64,000 bases of DNA from Carex sylvatica (lineage: Eukaryota > Streptophyta > Magnoliopsida > Poales > Cyperaceae): NCBI GenBank assembly GCA_964058845.1, contig CAXKVR010000274.1, forward strand, positions 2,501 through 66,500, written 5' to 3'. Shown piece by piece: positions 1 to 11,136 of this stretch; within the stretch, counting starts at the first letter, position 1; each line of letters starts with the position of its first letter. The notes below the pieces were generated by a model. It had not been told where the DNA came from. It did not search any database and saw nothing but the letters and a program-made list of their open reading frames with translations. A program made the position numbers and the translations under genes.

Positions 1-3000
1 AACCCTAAACCCTAAACCCTAAACCCTAAACCCTAAACCCTAAACCCTAAACCCTAAACCCTAAACCCTAAACCCTAAACCCTAAACCCTAAACCCTAAA
101 CCCTAAACCCTAAACCCTAAACCCTAAACCCTAAACCCTAAACCCTAAACCCTAAACCCTAAACCCTAAACCCTAAACCCTAAACCCTAAACCCTAAACC
201 CTAAACCCTAAACCCTAAACCCTAAACCCTAAACCCTAAACCCTAAACCCTAAACCCTAAACCCTAAACCCTAAACCCTAAACCCTAAACCCTAAACCCT
301 AAACCCTAAACCCTAAACCCTAAACCCTAAACCCTAAACCCTAAACCCTAAACCCTAAACCCTAAACCCTAAACCCTAAACCCTAAACCCTAAACCCTAA
401 ACCCTAAACCCTAAACCCTAAACCCTAAACCCTAAACCCTAAACCCTAAACCCTAAACCCTAAACCCTAAACCCTAAACCCTAAACCCTAAACCCTAAAC
501 CCTAAACCCTAAACCCTAAACCCTAAACCCTAAACCCTAAACCCTAAACCCTAAACCCTAAACCCTAAACCCTAAACCCTAAACCCTAAACCCTAAACCC
601 TAAACCCTAAACCCTAAACCCTAAACCCTAAACCCTAAACCCTAAACCCTAAACCCTAAACCCTAAACCCTAAACCCTAAACCCTAAACCCTAAACCCTA
701 AACCCTAAACCCTAAACCCTAAACCCTAAACCCTAAACCCTAAACCCTAAACCCTAAACCCTAAACCCTAAACCCTAAACCCTAAACCCTAAACCCTAAA
801 CCCTAAACCCTAAACCCTAAACCCTAAACCCTAAACCCTAAACCCTAAACCCTAAACCCTAAACCCTAAACCCTAAACCCTAAACCCTAAACCCTAAACC
901 CTAAACCCTAAACCCTAAACCCTAAACCCTAAACCCTAAACCCTAAACCCTAAACCCTAAACCCTAAACCCTAAACCCTAAACCCTAAACCCTAAACCCT
1001 AAACCCTAAACCCTAAACCCTAAACCCTAAACCCTAAACCCTAAACCCTAAACCCTAAACCCTAAACCCTAAACCCTAAACCCTAAACCCTAAACCCTAA
1101 ACCCTAAACCCTAAACCCTAAACCCTAAACCCTAAACCCTAAACCCTAAACCCTAAACCCTAAACCCTAAACCCTAAACCCTAAACCCTAAACCCTAAAC
1201 CCTAAACCCTAAACCCTAAACCCTAAACCCTAAACCCTAAACCCTAAACCCTAAACCCTAAACCCTAAACCCTAAACCCTAAACCCTAAACCCTAAACCC
1301 TAAACCCTAAACCCTAAACCCTAAACCCTAAACCCTAAACCCTAAACCCTAAACCCTAAACCCTAAACCCTAAACCCTAAACCCTAAACCCTAAACCCTA
1401 AACCCTAAACCCTAAACCCTAAACCCTAAACCCTAAACCCTAAACCCTAAACCCTAAACCCTAAACCCTAAACCCTAAACCCTAAACCCTAAACCCTAAA
1501 CCCTAAACCCTAAACCCTAAACCCTAAACCCTAAACCCTAAACCCTAAACCCTAAACCCTAAACCCTAAACCCTAAACCCTAAACCCTAAACCCTAAACC
1601 CTAAACCCTAAACCCTAAACCCTAAACCCTAAACCCTAAACCCTAAACCCTAAACCCTAAACCCTAAACCCTAAACCCTAAACCCTAAACCCTAAACCCT
1701 AAACCCTAAACCCTAAACCCTAAACCCTAAACCCTAAACCCTAAACCCTAAACCCTAAACCCTAAACCCTAAACCCTAAACCCTAAACCCTAAACCCTAA
1801 ACCCTAAACCCTAAACCCTAAACCCTAAACCCTAAACCCTAAACCCTAAACCCTAAACCCTAAACCCTAAACCCTAAACCCTAAACCCTAAACCCTAAAC
1901 CCTAAACCCTAAACCCTAAACCCTAAACCCTAAACCCTAAACCCTAAACCCTAAACCCTAAACCCTAAACCCTAAACCCTAAACCCTAAACCCTAAACCC
2001 TAAACCCTAAACCCTAAACCCTAAACCCTAAACCCTAAACCCTAAACCCTAAACCCTAAACCCTAAACCCTAAACCCTAAACCCTAAACCCTAAACCCTA
2101 AACCCTAAACCCTAAACCCTAAACCCTAAACCCTAAACCCTAAACCCTAAACCCTAAACCCTAAACCCTAAACCCTAAACCCTAAACCCTAAACCCTAAA
2201 CCCTAAACCCTAAACCCTAAACCCTAAACCCTAAACCCTAAACCCTAAACCCTAAACCCTAAACCCTAAACCCTAAACCCTAAACCCTAAACCCTAAACC
2301 CTAAACCCTAAACCCTAAACCCTAAACCCTAAACCCTAAACCCTAAACCCTAAACCCTAAACCCTAAACCCTAAACCCTAAACCCTAAACCCTAAACCCT
2401 AAACCCTAAACCCTAAACCCTAAACCCTAAACCCTAAACCCTAAACCCTAAACCCTAAACCCTAAACCCTAAACCCTAAACCCTAAACCCTAAACCCTAA
2501 ACCCTAAACCCTAAACCCTAAACCCTAAACCCTAAACCCTAAACCCTAAACCCTAAACCCTAAACCCTAAACCCTAAACCCTAAACCCTAAACCCTAAAC
2601 CCTAAACCCTAAACCCTAAACCCTAAACCCTAAACCCTAAACCCTAAACCCTAAACCCTAAACCCTAAACCCTAAACCCTAAACCCTAAACCCTAAACCC
2701 TAAACCCTAAACCCTAAACCCTAAACCCTAAACCCTAAACCCTAAACCCTAAACCCTAAACCCTAAACCCTAAACCCTAAACCCTAAACCCTAAACCCTA
2801 AACCCTAAACCCTAAACCCTAAACCCTAAACCCTAAACCCTAAACCCTAAACCCTAAACCCTAAACCCTAAACCCTAAACCCTAAACCCTAAACCCTAAA
2901 CCCTAAACCCTAAACCCTAAACCCTAAACCCTAAACCCTAAACCCTAAACCCTAAACCCTAAACCCTAAACCCTAAACCCTAAACCCTAAACCCTAAACC

Positions 3001-6000
3001 CTAAACCCTAAACCCTAAACCCTAAACCCTAAACCCTAAACCCTAAACCCTAAACCCTAAACCCTAAACCCTAAACCCTAAACCCTAAACCCTAAACCCT
3101 AAACCCTAAACCCTAAACCCTAAACCCTAAACCCTAAACCCTAAACCCTAAACCCTAAACCCTAAACCCTAAACCCTAAACCCTAAACCCTAAACCCTAA
3201 ACCCTAAACCCTAAACCCTAAACCCTAAACCCTAAACCCTAAACCCTAAACCCTAAACCCTAAACCCTAAACCCTAAACCCTAAACCCTAAACCCTAAAC
3301 CCTAAACCCTAAACCCTAAACCCTAAACCCTAAACCCTAAACCCTAAACCCTAAACCCTAAACCCTAAACCCTAAACCCTAAACCCTAAACCCTAAACCC
3401 TAAACCCTAAACCCTAAACCCTAAACCCTAAACCCTAAACCCTAAACCCTAAACCCTAAACCCTAAACCCTAAACCCTAAACCCTAAACCCTAAACCCTA
3501 AACCCTAAACCCTAAACCCTAAACCCTAAACCCTAAACCCTAAACCCTAAACCCTAAACCCTAAACCCTAAACCCTAAACCCTAAACCCTAAACCCTAAA
3601 CCCTAAACCCTAAACCCTAAACCCTAAACCCTAAACCCTAAACCCTAAACCCTAAACCCTAAACCCTAAACCCTAAACCCTAAACCCTAAACCCTAAACC
3701 CTAAACCCTAAACCCTAAACCCTAAACCCTAAACCCTAAACCCTAAACCCTAAACCCTAAACCCTAAACCCTAAACCCTAAACCCTAAACCCTAAACCCT
3801 AAACCCTAAACCCTAAACCCTAAACCCTAAACCCTAAACCCTAAACCCTAAACCCTAAACCCTAAACCCTAAACCCTAAACCCTAAACCCTAAACCCTAA
3901 ACCCTAAACCCTAAACCCTAAACCCTAAACCCTAAACCCTAAACCCTAAACCCTAAACCCTAAACCCTAAACCCTAAACCCTAAACCCTAAACCCTAAAC
4001 CCTAAACCCTAAACCCTAAACCCTAAACCCTAAACCCTAAACCCTAAACCCTAAACCCTAAACCCTAAACCCTAAACCCTAAACCCTAAACCCTAAACCC
4101 TAAACCCTAAACCCTAAACCCTAAACCCTAAACCCTAAACCCTAAACCCTAAACCCTAAACCCTAAACCCTAAACCCTAAACCCTAAACCCTAAACCCTA
4201 AACCCTAAACCCTAAACCCTAAACCCTAAACCCTAAACCCTAAACCCTAAACCCTAAACCCTAAACCCTAAACCCTAAACCCTAAACCCTAAACCCTAAA
4301 CCCTAAACCCTAAACCCTAAACCCTAAACCCTAAACCCTAAACCCTAAACCCTAAACCCTAAACCCTAAACCCTAAACCCTAAACCCTAAACCCTAAACC
4401 CTAAACCCTAAACCCTAAACCCTAAACCCTAAACCCTAAACCCTAAACCCTAAACCCTAAACCCTAAACCCTAAACCCTAAACCCTAAACCCTAAACCCT
4501 AAACCCTAAACCCTAAACCCTAAACCCTAAACCCTAAACCCTAAACCCTAAACCCTAAACCCTAAACCCTAAACCCTAAACCCTAAACCCTAAACCCTAA
4601 ACCCTAAACCCTAAACCCTAAACCCTAAACCCTAAACCCTAAACCCTAAACCCTAAACCCTAAACCCTAAACCCTAAACCCTAAACCCTAAACCCTAAAC
4701 CCTAAACCCTAAACCCTAAACCCTAAACCCTAAACCCTAAACCCTAAACCCTAAACCCTAAACCCTAAACCCTAAACCCTAAACCCTAAACCCTAAACCC
4801 TAAACCCTAAACCCTAAACCCTAAACCCTAAACCCTAAACCCTAAACCCTAAACCCTAAACCCTAAACCCTAAACCCTAAACCCTAAACCCTAAACCCTA
4901 AACCCTAAACCCTAAACCCTAAACCCTAAACCCTAAACCCTAAACCCTAAACCCTAAACCCTAAACCCTAAACCCTAAACCCTAAACCCTAAACCCTAAA
5001 CCCTAAACCCTAAACCCTAAACCCTAAACCCTAAACCCTAAACCCTAAACCCTAAACCCTAAACCCTAAACCCTAAACCCTAAACCCTAAACCCTAAACC
5101 CTAAACCCTAAACCCTAAACCCTAAACCCTAAACCCTAAACCCTAAACCCTAAACCCTAAACCCTAAACCCTAAACCCTAAACCCTAAACCCTAAACCCT
5201 AAACCCTAAACCCTAAACCCTAAACCCTAAACCCTAAACCCTAAACCCTAAACCCTAAACCCTAAACCCTAAACCCTAAACCCTAAACCCTAAACCCTAA
5301 ACCCTAAACCCTAAACCCTAAACCCTAAACCCTAAACCCTAAACCCTAAACCCTAAACCCTAAACCCTAAACCCTAAACCCTAAACCCTAAACCCTAAAC
5401 CCTAAACCCTAAACCCTAAACCCTAAACCCTAAACCCTAAACCCTAAACCCTAAACCCTAAACCCTAAACCCTAAACCCTAAACCCTAAACCCTAAACCC
5501 TAAACCCTAAACCCTAAACCCTAAACCCTAAACCCTAAACCCTAAACCCTAAACCCTAAACCCTAAACCCTAAACCCTAAACCCTAAACCCTAAACCCTA
5601 AACCCTAAACCCTAAACCCTAAACCCTAAACCCTAAACCCTAAACCCTAAACCCTAAACCCTAAACCCTAAACCCTAAACCCTAAACCCTAAACCCTAAA
5701 CCCTAAACCCTAAACCCTAAACCCTAAACCCTAAACCCTAAACCCTAAACCCTAAACCCTAAACCCTAAACCCTAAACCCTAAACCCTAAACCCTAAACC
5801 CTAAACCCTAAACCCTAAACCCTAAACCCTAAACCCTAAACCCTAAACCCTAAACCCTAAACCCTAAACCCTAAACCCTAAACCCTAAACCCTAAACCCT
5901 AAACCCTAAACCCTAAACCCTAAACCCTAAACCCTAAACCCTAAACCCTAAACCCTAAACCCTAAACCCTAAACCCTAAACCCTAAACCCTAAACCCTAA

Positions 6001-6183
6001 ACCCTAAACCCTAAACCCTAAACCCTAAACCCTAAACCCTAAACCCTAAACCCTAAACCCTAAACCCTAAACCCTAAACCCTAAACCCTAAACCCTAAAC
6101 CCTAAACCCTAAACCCTAAACCCTAAACCCTAAACCCTAAACCCTAAACCCTAAACCCTAAACCCTAAACCCTAAACCCTAAA
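1..6183 (+). repeat. Telomere, CCCTAAA array
   Basis: Perfect tandem array of the Arabidopsis-type plant telomere heptamer, C-rich strand. After two leading bases the phase stays constant: 6,181 bases equal exactly 883 units, and I saw no interruption in any line. Telomerase adds TTTAGGG to the other strand, so base 1 is the chromosome tip. The length and purity suggest a long-read, telomere-to-telomere assembly. Confidence 0.99.
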
Positions 6184-6261
6184 CCATAAACCCTAAACCC
6201 TAAACCCTAAACCCTAAACCATAAACCATAAAACCATAAACCCTAAACCCTAAACCCTAAA
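6184..6261 (+). repeat. Mixed canonical and variant telomere units
   Basis: Transition zone. One CCATAAA at 6184-6190, four CCCTAAA to 6218, then CCATAAA, an eight-base CCATAAAA (6226-6233) and CCATAAA, then three CCCTAAA (6241-6261). The eight-base unit shifts the phase by one base. Confidence 0.95.
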
Positions 6262-6534
6262 CCATAAACCATAAACCATAAACCATAAACCATAAACCAT
6301 AAACCATAAACCATAAACCATAAACCATAAACCATAAACCATAAACCATAAACCATAAACCATAAACCATAAACCATAAACCATAAACCATAAACCATAA
6401 ACCATAAACCATAAACCATAAACCATAAACCATAAACCATAAACCATAAACCATAAACCATAAACCATAAACCATAAACCATAAACCATAAACCATAAAC
6501 CATAAACCATAAACCATAAACCATAAACCATAAA
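6262..6534 (+). repeat. Homogeneous variant telomere block, CCATAAA x39
   Basis: 273 bases, exactly 39 copies of CCATAAA (TTTATGG on the G strand) with no mixed units. All copies carry the same C-to-A change, so the block probably grew by local tandem duplication of one mutant unit rather than by telomerase. The 7-base period leaves three minus-strand frames open (repeating MVYGLWF), which are artefacts of the repeat. Confidence 0.95.
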
Positions 6535-6548
6535 CCCTAAACCCTAAA
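6535..6548 (+). repeat. Innermost two canonical telomere units
   Basis: Two CCCTAAA copies close the array before unique sequence starts with CCCTTGG at 6549. The variant block is therefore bracketed by canonical units on both sides. Confidence 0.9.
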
Positions 6549-7189
6549 CCCTTGGCTACTAAACAAAAGCCCCTTGCTTTGCCCTATCCCTACGCCTATT
6601 TCTATTCTCCACCTTCCTCTTCTTTTCTAATAGTCTGTGCCAATGTCAACTATTTTCAATGTGGTGATAAATCCCATACTCTTATCGTCATCGCAATCTC
6701 CCCTCATGCTTGACCTGAAAAAAACTACTGCTGGTGCCGGACGTCCATTCCCTCCCTTTACTGGTTCAAATCCGGTACGTTTCGGTAAAAGCAAGAGCTT
6801 AATTCCTTCCTCTTAATTAACAAGCACGCCACTCTCTCTCTTTCTTCCCGCTGCCAAAGCCTTAGACGATAGGGGGGCGAGTCTGTCTCAGCGAGAGAGA
6901 TAGGTTCTTTTTCAAGTCAAGGCTAGGTCATTTCCTTCCACATTTTCCCTTCATCCGCAACCTTGTTTTCTCTTCCTTTCTTGTATTAAATTGTATAGTC
7001 CAACCCCATTTACATAGCCCTTTGTGTTGCAATGTATGGTTAAGCCTTTGCTCATGATTGCTATGGCCCTTTTTCCTTGCATTAATATAATACAGCTCCT
7101 ATTCCTTTGTAAGAGGCATCAGTTTCCAGTATGAACTCTTTGTAGCTCAGTTGTTTGGCCTTGCTGAGTTGGGGAAGGGTACCAAGGGT
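6549..7189. other. Subtelomeric stretch, no gene seen
   Basis: Pyrimidine-rich unique sequence directly inside the telomere. I see no recognisable gene, repeat or RNA. Confidence 0.5.
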
Positions 7190-7715
7190 GTTCACCCAGA
7201 ATTGAAAACTGTGTTACAAGAGTGTTTGAAGAACCAAAAACTCTACCTCCTCAAAGAACCAGTGACCATCAGATACCTTTGCACCCTGGTACTAAACCTG
7301 TCAACCGGAGACCATATAGGTCTTACTATTTCCAAAAGCTATAAATTGAAAAGATCGTGGAAGAATTGTTGAAGAACTCTCTAATTCAGCATTCCACTAG
7401 CCCTTTCTTTTGCCTCACCAGTGTGACTGGTTAAGAAGAAAGATGGGAATTGGAGAATGTGGATTATAGGCAGCTCAATAACTTTACCATCAAGAACAAA
7501 TATTCCATACCTGTGATTGATGATCTGTTGGATGAGTTGAAAGGTGTTTATTATTTCTCTAAGATTGACCTGAGGTCAGGTTAGAACCAAGTGAGGATGT
7601 ATGAACCAGACATTCCAAAAAAAGCCTTTAGAACACACCATGGCCATTTCGAGTATGTGGTGATGCCCTTCGGTCTTACAAATGAGCCCGCAAGCTTCCA
7701 CGAGTTGTCGCGCAT
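7190..7715 (+). pseudogene. Ty3/gypsy reverse transcriptase remnant
   Basis: Translating across frames gives the typical start of a plant Ty3/gypsy reverse transcriptase: a proline-rich lead-in (PYRS-YYFQK), EKIVEELLKNSLIQHSTSPF, a KKDGNWR segment, the core [21 protein letters not shown] and a terminal [17 protein letters not shown]. Several frameshifts and an in-frame stop (the G-Y position of the RSGY motif reads TAG) break it. The catalytic YVDD region lies beyond the preserved part and is absent. No LTR is seen nearby, so this is an orphan fragment, probably old. Confidence 0.85.
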
Positions 7716-7815
7716 CCTATCCTATATATGAAAATATGAATGAGGTTGGTACCGGTTAGGAAATAGGGTATTCTGTGTATCTTGACTTCCCTATGGCCAA
7801 AGCTTACAGACAATC

Positions 7816-8358
7816 TCATCCCTTTTGTAGTTCCTTTTTAATATGAAAATGTTCGGAGCTCCTACCTCTCATTTGTCCCTTCCACCGTTTCTCAAATCTG
7901 GCTTTCCATTCCGACGAGCCAACCAAGTCAAACCCCAAGGAGCTCATCTGTAATAGGCATTCTTTTCCTTGGAAAGGTTTTTCTGGAAAACCTGAGTTCT
8001 GTTTTACAAGTCTCGTGTCAGTTATGCTAAGCCAAGCCCACAGGGAATCGGTTAAGTGAATGGTAGAAGGTTTCACATTACCATGATAAACCCCTTGTTC
8101 ATGCATATGGGCAATGGCAGATATTACCTTATACACCAAGAATCTCACATACCAGTCTGACTGTAAAGCCGAAGGACTCAAAAGAAAAATACTCTCTAGA
8201 GTGTATGAACCCCTAGGTTGCAATAGATAGTGATAATTGGCTTTTTCTAGAAACCCTAGAATTGGACAGATGTTGGGGTGTCTCACTGTACTAGCCGTAC
8301 TTGCCACACTATCAAACAAGTGAAATCCAACTTGATTGAATGAAGAAATAAAAACCAT
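7816..8358 (-). pseudogene. GFS12-like BEACH/kinase gene fragment
   Basis: A 180-codon open frame. From about residue 27 it resembles the N-terminal kinase-like region of the plant GFS12 family (BEACH-domain, WD40 proteins involved in vacuolar protein sorting). Landmarks are RHPNICPILGF, YTLESIFLLSPSALQSDWYV, RFLVYKVISAIAHMHEQG and YHGNVKPSTIHLTDSLWAWL. The family has HGN where active kinases have HRD, so it is a pseudokinase segment. The first 26 residues do not match and probably read through intron or unrelated sequence, so the apparent ATG is not trusted. The BEACH and WD40 parts are missing. Likely a duplicated exon fragment. The family call rests on remembered motifs. Confidence 0.65.
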
Positions 8359-8399
8359 AACAACCAGCCTCCTTTCAAAAGTAGATATATTTAGGGTTT

Positions 8400-8562
8400 A
8401 CATCACGTGGTCTTTAGTCGATTCATGCAAATAGTTTGCGGGTCAGAGATAACCCTCTTCCAAGATAGGGCATGGTCCTCAATCTGGAAAGAGTATTCAC
8501 GAGGAATGGCTTTTCTTATGAAGTCTCTGATGTACTGTACCAATACCGGTCAAATAAGAAAA
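8400..8562 (-). other. Possible second exon of the GFS12-like fragment
   Basis: On the minus strand one frame is open for about 45 codons (QYIRDFIRKAIP, then a segment ending WKRVISDP). It lies just upstream of the GFS12-like fragment in the same orientation, so it could be an earlier exon. I cannot confirm homology. Confidence 0.25.
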
Positions 8563-10113
8563 AGTGACCTTTTACATGTTAATTGAAAACGACTAAAAGA
8601 TCATTCAAATTTAGGATTACATATTTCTAATTAGGATAATAAAAAAAAACATAATAAGAAGGTGAAAAAAATGACAAAAAAACATACTCTTGTACTTTGG
8701 AACTTCTCTCCATGCCTATGCATAGTGCTACAACAATAAACTGACCAGAGATTAAGTCACTCAAAATTGTTACGCATCAAAAATAAGAGTGAAATGGTAA
8801 CATATAAGAAAATCAGCTTATCAAAGGACAAGCATAACTTCTATTATCATTTGGCTTTCTACAAATCAATCTATATGTGTGTTCACAAACAATTCCAAAA
8901 TAAGAGCGCCAGACTCCTCTTCCGTACTCCCTCGCTCTTGTTGTTGAGTAGTTTGAAGCACTCACAAGTTAAAGAAAAAACTGCTATTCTCCTACGTTCC
9001 AAATTTCTGGAAAGAGGAAATCTACTCAAAATGCATAAGAATTCAGTGTTGAAAGAAGAAAGACAAACGTTTTAGTGCAGTGTAGTTATCCTTTTATTTT
9101 ATTCTATTTATTTTCACAGCAAGTAAGTAGTAAGGTCGTAGAAAAGAAGCATGCTAACCTTCCTTATCCTGCATCTAGCATTTGCACCCTCCAATACACG
9201 CTGCTCCTGCTTCGCCAACAATTGCTTCCTTTCCTATCAGCCGTGACAAAGGTTTTCCTCTCTCTCGCTCGCCCCACGCCCTTCGTTCGGTCCCTTATTG
9301 CTTCTACAACGTAGCTCTTACCCTGCCCAGACAGTAGACCTATCTGTTAATTCAACAAAAGAAAAAGAAAGACGGGGAGCAAAGTGGAACGATTTAAATG
9401 TATATTATTCGAGTAAGCCCCTTTTCCCCTACACTTAACAGTGAACATGCTTAATGCCCGCCGGAGGGAATGAAATGAATAGCTTCAGAGAAAATATTTT
9501 GGAGTACAGTTCAAACTTTCCTTTCCAGCTCAGTCTTTTAACAAAGACCCTATCTCTCCTTGTATTATGTTCCGCTTTTACCTGTTGGTTGAACTATCCT
9601 AGACACTGATCGAAAACTCACTTTCCCACTTTTATTAGCTTATTGACTCGTTTAGAACCTGGGCATTGATCTCGACCTAGCCTACTTTCTTTGTTTCAAA
9701 TGTCGGAACAATTAGGAATTTCTTTTTTGATTTTGACCACAGACTGCCTGTGTGAAACATATTTCTAGCCCATATATAGTGTATGATTTTGATTGGTTTT
9801 TATCATATATAGTGTATGATCCAAATCATATACCAATCTAGTTTTGATTAACTAGTTGAACGTGTAATTACGTTTAGGTTAGGTTGACCCACCGAAAGGT
9901 GAAAGAACTAGTAAGAACAAAACAACGGGCACTATGGTGAGACGTGAAAACACCCGATCCCTTTCCGACCTCGATATGTATGTGAAATCGTCTTGCGCCA
10001 TATGTACTGAAATTGTTTGGGAGACATGGTAAAAGCCCGCAGATCAAGAATGAAGCAGAAAAGACGAAAGTGTGTCTGAAATTCATTTTCTGTTTTTGAG
10101 TTGTGGGTCAAGA
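8563..10113. other. No recognisable gene
   Basis: AT-rich stretch. Two short plus-strand frames (8767-9075 and 9075-9314) have no features I recognise. A 17-base phrase, CATATATAGTGTATGAT (one base different in the first copy), occurs near 9770 and 9805. From about 9320 the text resembles plant mitochondrial intergenic DNA, in keeping with the mitochondrial-type tRNA that follows. Confidence 0.4.
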
Positions 10114-10186
10114 AGCGGGGTGGAGGAATTGGTCAACTCATCAGGCTCATGACCTGAAGACTACAGGTTCGAATCCTGTCCCCGCA
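10114..10186 (+). tRNA. trnfM: Initiator tRNA-Met (CAU), mitochondrial type
   Basis: A 73-base cloverleaf. Acceptor AGCGGGG pairs with CCCCGC, leaving the first base unpaired as is usual in bacterial-type initiators. The anticodon loop is CTCATGA with anticodon CAT, inside the stem TCAGG/CCTGA. The T arm is built on GGTTCGAATCC. It is nearly identical to the trnfM of plant mitochondria as I remember it. No CCA is encoded. In nuclear DNA it marks a mitochondrial insertion and is unlikely to be used. Confidence 0.9.
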
Positions 10187-10428
10187 CAATGAGTAAGAAC
10201 TCAACCACTTTACCTGAGCACTTTGATGCAGTCGGTCAAGTATGGAGTTTCAGCTAGTATATATATATCAAGGACTTATGAGAACTGCAAAACAAAACTA
10301 GGCAAAGGAATTCTCATAGTTCATTGAGTTAAGGGAGTACCATTCGTGTGGGGTTCGTGGAAGAGTTGGCTTTGATTGATTCCCTTTCTACGCGATGTGG
10401 CAAAAAAGAAAGATTGTGCTCCCCGCAA

Positions 10429-11136
10429 ATGAAGAAAGAAGGTTTAGTTATGACTGTAACAAGAAACTTAATGTTGGAGCAAGCGTTTTCTGATAGAATC
10501 ATCAGTACGCTGAAGCATCATGATAATGGGTCCTCCATGGCTATAGACTTTATAGAGAAAACAACACAGGAATTGGCTAAAACCGCAGCAGTCAACCAGG
10601 ATGTGTACGATTTCGCGCTGCAATACGTGGAAGAACAGGTCAATTTCTTTGAGAAGCAGTCTTCACTTATAAATACTTTGCATTCTTTTTTCACAGCAAT
10701 GCAGCCAGAAGTTCGGGTTATGTACAACACTTTTCTTGGTGATACAAAAGGAGCTACATATATGGTTATTTGTAAGCACCTAGACCCGCAATTTAATCCC
10801 CCTTGGACCTATTTGAATTTGGGAGACATTCCGGGCTCGCTCCGCTCTATGCCCACCCTCTCATATTCTGTGTTATTGGGTGTATCCTTAACCGTTGAAA
10901 GAATTGCTACAAGTGAACTGAGCATACGCTTCGTCCAGACTAGCTCACAGGAGGCATTTGCCTTTGCCTTTGCCCGGTATTTTTACTCCGCACTGTACCG
11001 GGACTCAACAGTCTGTTTCTTGCTCTTCCAGGACACAAGGTTGCCACCAACGAAGACACAGTACCCAGTGGTGGACCTCCAGCTAGGGCAGGGCAAGCTT
11101 CTCAAGCGAAGGAGGGAATCGTATTTAAGTCTTTAG
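10429..11136 (+). CDS. Unrecognised 235-residue frame
   Basis: Open from the first in-frame ATG at 10429; the frame extends upstream to a GTG at 10348. The first half is rich in predicted helix (a segment around [20 protein letters not shown], then [19 protein letters not shown]) and has no membrane segment. The second half loses this character and has an alanine/phenylalanine run ([17 protein letters not shown]), so only the first 140 or so residues may be real coding sequence. It lies about 240 bases from the mitochondrial-type tRNA, in the same orientation. I do not recognise a family. It may be an organellar or organellar-plasmid frame carried in with the tRNA. Confidence 0.3.
   Translation: MKKEGLVMTVTRNLMLEQAFSDRIISTLKHHDNGSSMAIDFIEKTTQELAKTAAVNQDVYDFALQYVEEQVNFFEKQSSLINTLHSFFTAMQPEVRVMYNTFLGDTKGATYMVICKHLDPQFNPPWTYLNLGDIPGSLRSMPTLSYSVLLGVSLTVERIATSELSIRFVQTSSQEAFAFAFARYFYSALYRDSTVCFLLFQDTRLPPTKTQYPVVDLQLGQGKLLKRRRESYLSL

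Noticed and set aside
6243..6531. Three overlapping minus-strand frames repeating MVYGLWF
   Set aside because: They arise because a 7-base repeat without stops is open in all three frames. No start context, no complexity; telomere variant DNA, not genes.
7140..7165. tRNA-like phrase TGTAGCTCAGTTG
   Set aside because: No cloverleaf can be completed; lies at the edge of the gypsy remnant.
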